From contig CAZRWD010000012.1 in assembly GCA_964603785.1 (NCBI GenBank), positions 1 to 64,000 of the forward strand: 64,000 nucleotides of DNA, given 5' to 3'. The position numbers and the translations under genes are program-made. The DNA comes from CAZRWD01 sp964603785. GTDB lineage: Bacteria; Fermentibacterota; Fermentibacteria; Fermentibacterales; Fermentibacteraceae. This document shows, in pieces, positions 58,784 through 64,000 of this stretch (its first letter is position 1; each line of letters starts with the position of its first letter). The notes under the pieces are model-generated. The model did not search any database. It saw only the letters and a list, made by a program, of their open reading frames with translations, and was not told where the DNA came from.

Positions 58784-59725
58784 TTGGCGAGGATCACATC
58801 CCGCGGCGCGGTGCTGGAGGACGGACCCATACTGGTGACCGGCGCGGCCGGGTTCGCAGGCAGGCATCTCATGGACGAGCTGCGCATGGGTGAAGGGGAT
58901 GCCGCCTGCGACAGGGGGGACGACTTCCACGCTCCGCGCGGGGTCCGCCGGTTCGCATGGGATCTTCCCGACGGCGCCCCTCCCGGTCCGGGGGGCTTCA
59001 GGTACGTGGTCCACCTGGCCGGCATCACCTCCGTGAGCATCTCCGGAGGCGACCCCGGACTGGTGCACAGCGTGAACGTCGAGGGTCTCGAGAGGGTCCT
59101 CGACCATGTCGGCGCCTCCTCTCCGGAAGCCAGGGTGCTCGTGGTCAGCTCCTCCGAGGTCTACGGCTCGTCTCCGTCGCCTCTTTCGGAGGAGAGCCCG
59201 GTCGCGCCGTCCGGCCCCTACGGGCGCAGCAAGCTCGAGGCCGAACTGGTAGCCGGGGCGCACGCCGGGAGAGGCATGGACATCGTCATCGCACGGCCCT
59301 TCCCGCACTTCGGCCCCTGGCAGGCCCCCCACTTCGCCCTTCCCTCGTTCTGCCGGAGGATCCTGGAGGCGCGCCGCAGGGGAGAGGGCTACCTCGCGGT
59401 CGGCAACCTCGAGCCCGTCAGGGACTATAGCCTCGTGGAGGATGTCGCGGCCGCATATGCCCTGCTCCTCTCCGGGGGCGAGACGGGGGGCGTGTACAAC
59501 GTCGCGGGGGGCGAGGGCAGGAGCATGGCGCAGATCCTCGGGCTCCTGCTCGAGATCTCCGGTGCGAACCTCGAGGCCCGGGTCGACCCCTCGCTGGTCC
59601 GCAGTACCGATGTGACCGTCCAGGTAGGTGACGCCGGCCGTCTGATCGACCTGGGCTGGAGAAGGAACCATACCCTCGAGGAAGGGCTGCAGGCCCTCTT
59701 CCGCTGGTGGGAGGAACGCGAATGA
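58784..59725 (+). CDS. GDP-4-keto-6-deoxymannose reductase-like SDR (Rmd-like)
   Basis: 313 residues of the extended SDR family. ILVTGAAGFAGRHLMDEL binds the nucleotide, VVSSSEVYG near 122 and YGRSKLEAEL near 146 provide Ser and Tyr-x3-Lys, and RPFPHFGPWQAPHFALPSF followed by VGNLEPVRDYSLVEDVAAAY near 206-225 are signatures of Rmd enzymes. It would reduce GDP-4-keto-6-deoxymannose to GDP-rhamnose; its partner dehydratase Gmd is at 28442. A fucose-type or other 4-reductase cannot be excluded. TTG 58784 has GGAGGG 6 bases upstream. The following propeller gene overlaps its stop (ATGA). Confidence 0.8.
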   Translation: MARITSRGAVLEDGPILVTGAAGFAGRHLMDELRMGEGDAACDRGDDFHAPRGVRRFAWDLPDGAPPGPGGFRYVVHLAGITSVSISGGDPGLVHSVNVEGLERVLDHVGASSPEARVLVVSSSEVYGSSPSPLSEESPVAPSGPYGRSKLEAELVAGAHAGRGMDIVIARPFPHFGPWQAPHFALPSFCRRILEARRRGEGYLAVGNLEPVRDYSLVEDVAAAYALLLSGGETGGVYNVAGGEGRSMAQILGLLLEISGANLEARVDPSLVRSTDVTVQVGDAGRLIDLGWRRNHTLEEGLQALFRWWEERE

Positions 59726-61893
59726 ACCCCGCCCTTGCACTGATGATGCTGTCGGGTGCGGTGCTGCCGTCGCAGTGGCAGCACTGGGCCCACACGGGAA
59801 GCGTCTCGGACCTTGTCTGCACTGGCAGCACCGTCACGTGCGCCACCTCGGGAGGAGTCCTCTTCGGGACGATCACGGGAGGAGACCTGGCATGGGATTC
59901 CTCCTGGGTCTACCCCGGGGACATCTCGCACTCCTCCGTCAGGTGCGTGGAGCATTCGGCAGACGGATCCCTGTGGGTCGGCACCTGGGGAGGCGGGATA
60001 GACGTCCGCCTGCCTGACGGCTCCATGCAGCACTACGGTCAGCTCGAGGGGCTCCCCATCGATCTGGAGATAGGGGACATCCTGGCCGACAGCGCGGTCT
60101 TCGCCGCCACCAGCCAGGGGCTCTCGATAATGGAGATGGGCTACTTCCAGACATGGACGGGGCTCAACACCGGGGGCGCACTCCCCGACGACTTCGTAAA
60201 CTGCCTCGTCTCCTCCGACTCCGGTCTGCTGGTGGGGACCGCGGACGGGCTCGCCCTGCTGAAGCCCGGCATGTGGCCGGGCGATCCGGCCTCCTGGACG
60301 GCATTCCCCGAGATGAACGGCATCTCGACGAGAGACATGGACCTGCAGGCCGACACCGTCTGGGCGGCCACCGACGCCGGCCTCTACTACCTCGCCCCCG
60401 GCCAGCCGTGGCTGAGGGACGCCGGCTTCCCGGGGGAGGGGGCGCTGTGCGTCTCCGCCCACGACGGGAACATCGCAGTGGGATCCGGGTGGATCGTCCA
60501 CATCCGCTACGAGGGCTCCTGGCAGGGCTCCGCGATCTGGGGAGGCCAGCTGGTCAAGGCGCTGGACTGGGCGGGCGGCCAGCAGATCTGCGCCGGAATG
60601 TCCAACGAGCTCTCGACCCAGGACGACACTGGAAGGGGTGTGGGGCTGGGCTGGACATATGCCTGGAAGGTATCCACCCCGCCCGGGATCCCCGCCAACC
60701 ACCTCTGGTCCGTCACACTGGATGACGGAGGGAGCGCCTGGGTGACGACCGATCATGCGGGAGCCGCCGTGCTCGCCGACGGAGCTTGGACGGTGTTCAT
60801 CGACTCCCTTCCGAACGAGCACCAGGTCTTTGCCGGAGCAGGGGATGTCGAGGGGGCGGCCTTCATCGCCCCCTATCACTTCGGCCTCGTCTGGCTCGAC
60901 TGGGGGGGGACGCCCGGCCCGGCCGACGACCTGCTGATAGAGTGGACCGAGGAAGGCGGCGGCCTGCTGAACGACCAGGTCGTGGCCATCGACATCGCGC
61001 CGTCCGGAGAGGTCTGGCTCGGTCAGGAGCCGTACTTCGCCACCCCGACCGAGCCGTCGGGGGCCTGCAGGCTCTCGTGGGTGGCAGGCGTGCCCGGATC
61101 GGCCTCGTGGATGAGCTGGACGACCGCCGACGGCCTGCCGTCGGGGATGGTCAACGCGGTGGCCGGTCTCTCCGACGGATCGGGCTGGATCGGCACCGAT
61201 GCAGGCCTGGTTAGGGTGGGCCCCGGCCAGGGCATGGTCTCCCAGGTGCTGGGGACCTCCCAGGGCCTCCCCTCGGAGGAGGTGACCGAGCTCCTGGCAG
61301 CGAGGTCGGGCAGGCTCTACGTCGGAACCGCCAACGGCCTGGCCGTTCTCGAGGACGGCGCGTCCTCGGCCGGCGGGATTTCCGATGTGGAGGGCGCCGT
61401 GACCGCTCTCGCCGAGGACCACATGGGCTCCGTCTGGGCCGCCACCGGCCAGGCGCTGTACAGGATACTGCACGACGGCTCCATCGAGGAGTACAACACC
61501 CTCAACAGCCCCATGCTGAGCCAGATCGTCCATTCCATCTCCTGCGACCGCGATCGGGGCCTGCTGTACCTTGCGACCGACAACGGAATGTGGATGATCG
61601 ACCTGGGGAACGGGCTCGCCGGGGACGGGGGCGGGGCTGTCCTGTTCCCCAACCCCTTCCTGCCCGGCGCAGGGGATGTCCTGGGACTGGCCGGCATACC
61701 GGACGCGGCCACCTGGATCGAGGTGTTTGACCTTTCGGGCAGGCTTGTTTATGAGTGTGCCTCGCCGGACAGGGACGGAATATCCTGGGACGGCGAGGAT
61801 GAAGGCGGAGATGGGGCTGCATCCGGCATATACGTGGTGCGGGTCACCCAGGACGGGTACGAGACGGTCCTGAAGCTCGCACTGGTGCGCTGA
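59722..61893 (+). CDS. Exported beta-propeller protein with C-terminal sorting domain (copy 2)
   Basis: About 723 residues. Signal-like start MNPALALMMLSGAV. Propeller repeats run through residue 630: HSADGSLWVGTWGGGI, LLVGTADGLALLKPG, DSAVFAATSQGLSI, VWAATDAGLYYL and more. The C-terminal domain (NPFLPGAGDVLG, then EVFDLSGRLVYE) ends LKLALVR, like copy 1. Copy-specific segments align well with the 50008 protein over residues 370-500. No catalytic residues are evident. A host, glycan or nutrient binding role at the surface is inferred, and its position in the glycan operon suggests it interacts with the exported polymer. A run of eight G occurs near 60902-60909. Confidence 0.75.
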   Translation: MNPALALMMLSGAVLPSQWQHWAHTGSVSDLVCTGSTVTCATSGGVLFGTITGGDLAWDSSWVYPGDISHSSVRCVEHSADGSLWVGTWGGGIDVRLPDGSMQHYGQLEGLPIDLEIGDILADSAVFAATSQGLSIMEMGYFQTWTGLNTGGALPDDFVNCLVSSDSGLLVGTADGLALLKPGMWPGDPASWTAFPEMNGISTRDMDLQADTVWAATDAGLYYLAPGQPWLRDAGFPGEGALCVSAHDGNIAVGSGWIVHIRYEGSWQGSAIWGGQLVKALDWAGGQQICAGMSNELSTQDDTGRGVGLGWTYAWKVSTPPGIPANHLWSVTLDDGGSAWVTTDHAGAAVLADGAWTVFIDSLPNEHQVFAGAGDVEGAAFIAPYHFGLVWLDWGGTPGPADDLLIEWTEEGGGLLNDQVVAIDIAPSGEVWLGQEPYFATPTEPSGACRLSWVAGVPGSASWMSWTTADGLPSGMVNAVAGLSDGSGWIGTDAGLVRVGPGQGMVSQVLGTSQGLPSEEVTELLAARSGRLYVGTANGLAVLEDGASSAGGISDVEGAVTALAEDHMGSVWAATGQALYRILHDGSIEEYNTLNSPMLSQIVHSISCDRDRGLLYLATDNGMWMIDLGNGLAGDGGGAVLFPNPFLPGAGDVLGLAGIPDAATWIEVFDLSGRLVYECASPDRDGISWDGEDEGGDGAASGIYVVRVTQDGYETVLKLALVR

Positions 61894-61907
61894 CACCCGG
61901 AGGTCCG

Positions 61908-62642
61908 ATGAAGGGCGTAATCCTGGCCGGCGGGCTCGGAACCAGGCTCAGGCCGCTGACGAACATCACCAACAAGCATCTGCTGCCGGTCTGCGACCAG
62001 CCGATGATCTTCTATCCCATCAAGACCCTGGCCGAGGCCGGCATCTCCGAGGTGATGGTTGTCACGGGCGGCAGCAGCGCGGGGGACTTCCTGAGGCTTC
62101 TCGGCGACGGCTCGCAGTTCGGCCTCTCCATCCTGAACTACGCCTATCAGGTCAGCGAGGGCGGCATCGCCCAGGCCATCGGCCTGACGAGGGCCTTCGT
62201 GGGTGACGACCGCTTCGTCGTCATCCTGGGGGACAACATCCTCGAGGACTCCATCAGGCCCTTCGTCGAGGCCTATCAGCGACAGCCCGGGGGGGCCAGG
62301 ATACTCCTCAAGGAGGTTCCCAACCCCAGGGAGTACGGAGTCGCAGAGCTCCGAGACGGCAGGGTGGTCTCCATCGAGGAGAAGCCGGCACACCCCAGGA
62401 GCAGCCTGGCCGTCATCGGCGTCTACATGTACGACAGGTTCGCGTTCGACTGCATCTCCACGCTCAGGCCCTCCGGGCGCGGCGAGCTCGAGGTGACGGA
62501 CCTGAACAACGCATACCTCGAGAAGGGCCTTCTCTCCGCGGACATCCTCGACGGGTGGTGGTGCGACGCCGGCTCGAGCCTGGAGGGCTACATGCAGGCC
62601 GGCATCAGGATCGCCTCGCTCAGGGGGTTCGCCCGGAAGTGA
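61908..62642 (+). CDS. rmlA: Glucose-1-phosphate thymidylyltransferase-like (short RmlA)
   Basis: 244 residues, about 45 shorter than the usual RmlA. VILAGGLGTRLRPLTNITNKHLL at the N-terminus is the nucleotide-binding signature. PMIFYPIKTLAEAGI, VILGDNILED (the D-x-D near 104-110) and the closing WCDAGSSLEGYM follow. It makes dTDP-glucose from dTTP and glucose 1-phosphate. The missing C-terminal helices make it resemble the short archaeal/actinobacterial type; a different base or sugar is possible. The ATG follows GGAGG. rmlB overlaps its stop (GTGA). Confidence 0.85.
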   Translation: MKGVILAGGLGTRLRPLTNITNKHLLPVCDQPMIFYPIKTLAEAGISEVMVVTGGSSAGDFLRLLGDGSQFGLSILNYAYQVSEGGIAQAIGLTRAFVGDDRFVVILGDNILEDSIRPFVEAYQRQPGGARILLKEVPNPREYGVAELRDGRVVSIEEKPAHPRSSLAVIGVYMYDRFAFDCISTLRPSGRGELEVTDLNNAYLEKGLLSADILDGWWCDAGSSLEGYMQAGIRIASLRGFARK

Positions 62643-63664
62643 GGGTCCTCGTCACGGGCGGAGCAGGCTTCATCGGCACCAACTTCGTGCGGTTCATCGC
62701 GGCCCAGCGGCCGGGATGGGCGGTGACCGTCCTGGACAAGCTGACCTACGCGGGCAGGCGGGCGAATCTCGAGGACCTCGAGAAATCCGGCCGCATCGAG
62801 TTCGTTCATGGCGACATATGCGACGCGGAGACCGTGGCCGGGGTGATGCCGGGATGCGGGATCGTGGTGAACTTCGCCGCCGAGACGCATGTCGACAGGT
62901 CGATAGCCGATCCCTCGGACTTCGTGCGGACCGACGTCGAGGGCGTCCGGGTGCTCCTCGACGAGTTCAGGGCCTCGGGGGGCGACCTCTTCCTGCAGGT
63001 GTCCACGGACGAGGTGTACGGGAGCGTCGAGACAGGGAGGTCCGCCGAGACCGACAGACTCGAACCCCGCAGCCCCTACTCCGCCTCGAAGGCGGCGGGC
63101 GAGCTCCTCGCGATGAGCTACCACCATACCTGGGGACTGCCCGTGGCAGTGACCAGGGCGTCGAACAACTACGGCCCCTACCAGTACCCCGAGAAGCTGA
63201 TCCCGCTGTTCATAACCAACTGCCTCGAGGGCGAGCCCCTGCCCCTCTACGGCGACGGCCTCAACATGAGGGACTGGATGCACGTCGACGACCACTGCAG
63301 GGCGCTCCTCTCGGTCATCGACAGGGGCCTCCCGGGCTCCGTCTACAACATCGGAGCGGGCGAGGAGAGGACCAACCGCGAGGTGACCGACACGATAGTC
63401 TCCCTCACGGGGGCGGACCCCGGTCTCGTGCGGCTTGTGTCCGACCGCCCCGGGCACGATCGCAGGTATGCGCTGGACATCTCCAGGATCCGGGCGGTCA
63501 CCGGGTGGGCCCCCGAGGTTCCCTTCGAGGCCGGGATGGGGGCGACCGTCGAGTGGTACAGGGCCAACGAGCCCTGGTGGCGAGAGATAAAGAGCGGTCG
63601 CTTCAGGGAGTACTACGCCCGGACCTACGGCGGGAGGCTCGCCGGCGGGGAGCCCCGGGGATGA
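62639..63664 (+). CDS. rmlB: dTDP-glucose 4,6-dehydratase
   Basis: About 341 residues. VLVTGGAGFIGTNFVRFI starts the protein, LDKLTYAGRRANL near 35, FAAETHVDRSI near 80, QVSTDEVYGSVETG near 119 (catalytic Asp-Glu) and YSASKAAGELLAMSYHHTWG near 145 (Tyr-x3-Lys) are diagnostic. ASNNYGPYQYPEKLIPLFI and DWMHVDDHCRAL complete the signature. It converts dTDP-glucose to dTDP-4-keto-6-deoxyglucose. No rmlC or rmlD is present here, so the final sugar is open (rhamnose, fucose-like or amino sugars). GTG 62639 overlaps rmlA's stop. The decarboxylase gene overlaps its stop (ATGA). Confidence 0.93.
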   Translation: MRVLVTGGAGFIGTNFVRFIAAQRPGWAVTVLDKLTYAGRRANLEDLEKSGRIEFVHGDICDAETVAGVMPGCGIVVNFAAETHVDRSIADPSDFVRTDVEGVRVLLDEFRASGGDLFLQVSTDEVYGSVETGRSAETDRLEPRSPYSASKAAGELLAMSYHHTWGLPVAVTRASNNYGPYQYPEKLIPLFITNCLEGEPLPLYGDGLNMRDWMHVDDHCRALLSVIDRGLPGSVYNIGAGEERTNREVTDTIVSLTGADPGLVRLVSDRPGHDRRYALDISRIRAVTGWAPEVPFEAGMGATVEWYRANEPWWREIKSGRFREYYARTYGGRLAGGEPRG

Positions 63665-64000
63665 GGGTCCTCGTCACGGGCGGAGCCGGCTTCATAGGCA
63701 GCCACCTCTGCGACAGGCTTCTCGCGCTGGGCCACGAGGTCACCGCTCTCGACAACCTCATAACCGGGTCGACCGACAACATCGAGCACCTCGCCGGGAG
63801 GCGCGACTTCAGGTTCATCCACCACGACGTCACCGAGTACATCTTCGTTTCCGGCAGGGTGGACTTCATCTTCCACCTGGCCTCGCCGGCGAGCCCCGCC
63901 GACTACCTCGCCTATCCCATCCAGACGCTCAAGGTCGGCGCCCTGGGAACCCACAAGGCCCTGGGGCTGGCGCGCGAGAAGGGGTCGGGCTTCCTTCTCG
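63661..64000 (+). CDS. UDP-glucuronate decarboxylase-like SDR (partial)
   Basis: The first 113 codons run off the right edge. RVLVTGGAGFIGSHLCDRLLALG, then LDNLITGSTDNIEHL and DVTEYIFVSGRVDFIFHLASP, and YPIQTLKVGALGTHKALGLAREKG match the UXS/UDP-xylose synthase N-terminus closely. The complete enzyme (about 310-320 residues) would make UDP-xylose from UDP-glucuronate. The ATG at 63661 overlaps rmlB's stop. It implies that a pentose is part of the polymer made by this operon. Confidence 0.88.
   Translation, partial: MRVLVTGGAGFIGSHLCDRLLALGHEVTALDNLITGSTDNIEHLAGRRDFRFIHHDVTEYIFVSGRVDFIFHLASPASPADYLAYPIQTLKVGALGTHKALGLAREKGSGFLL

Noticed and set aside
59425..61896. An 823-codon antisense frame over the second propeller gene
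   Set aside because: Shadow of a real repeat protein; composition biased and no family match.
1..64000. CRISPR arrays, tRNA or rRNA genes
   Set aside because: No regularly spaced repeats, cloverleaf-like sequence or ribosomal RNA stretches were seen in the short gaps between genes.

Overview
The window is a high-GC bacterial chromosome segment (roughly two-thirds G+C by eye) from a Gram-negative-type, double-membrane organism. The evidence is a BamA/D15-type outer-membrane barrel ending in Phe, an SppA carrying a barrel-like N-terminus, a lipoprotein, and three exported proteins (a gingipain-type C25 protease and two beta-propeller proteins) that end in FlgD/type-9-like C-terminal domains closing in -LR or -VR. 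That combination, the packed operons and the frequent GTG/TTG starts suggest a candidate phylum of the FCB superphylum (Fermentibacterota- or Eisenbacteria-like). This placement is an inference. No rRNA, tRNA or CRISPR array was found, and no gap between genes exceeds about 130 bases.

Region 1 (1-25651) is a large surface-polysaccharide locus made of several divergent operons. A GT4 glycosyltransferase and a heparinase II/III-like enzyme (running off the left edge) read leftward from a shared promoter region with a flippase. A GT4 transferase, an O-antigen ligase/polymerase and a PaaK/CapK-type ligase form a second leftward operon. A lone GT4 gene is followed by a leftward DUF362 gene. Divergent from it is a tightly coupled six-gene rightward operon (10529-19351): ATP-grasp ligase, GT4, a GT4-DUF362 fusion, an asparagine-synthetase-like protein without its glutaminase nucleophile, a CapA-type metallophosphatase and a second PaaK-like ligase. 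This ligase-rich operon with two DUF362 domains is the best candidate for an undescribed pathway, perhaps amide or acyl modification of a cell-surface glycan. A leftward operon (25651 to 19301) then carries a zinc-ribbon membrane protein, a bi-domain dehydrogenase, a VpsJ-like protein, a DUF354 protein and a GT39-like membrane protein.

Region 2 (25762-49181) is mixed. A PDZ/7TM/GAF/SpoIIE-type phosphatase is followed by an operon with gmd, larC, a degenerate thioredoxin-fold protein, a cupin, larB and an epimerase. Then come the C25 protease, a leftward AddA/AddB-type helicase-nuclease pair, a small divergent unknown, a DUF1015 gene with a lipoprotein and a small membrane protein, a complete RAYT/Y1-transposase element bounded by 39-nt inverted arms, an SppA fusion and a convergent outer-membrane barrel.

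Region 3 (49304-64000) is one long rightward operon. It holds a polyprenol-phosphate mannosyltransferase-like GT2, a propeller protein, a FemAB/GNAT-like protein, a GT39/87-like membrane protein, a GT4, a second flippase, a GT2, murB, an Rmd-like reductase, a second propeller protein, rmlA, rmlB and a UDP-glucuronate decarboxylase cut by the right edge. Gmd and Rmd could together make GDP-rhamnose, RmlA/RmlB make dTDP-4-keto-6-deoxyglucose, and the decarboxylase makes UDP-xylose. At least sixteen gene junctions use 4-base ATGA/GTGA/TTGA overlaps, so translation is extensively coupled.
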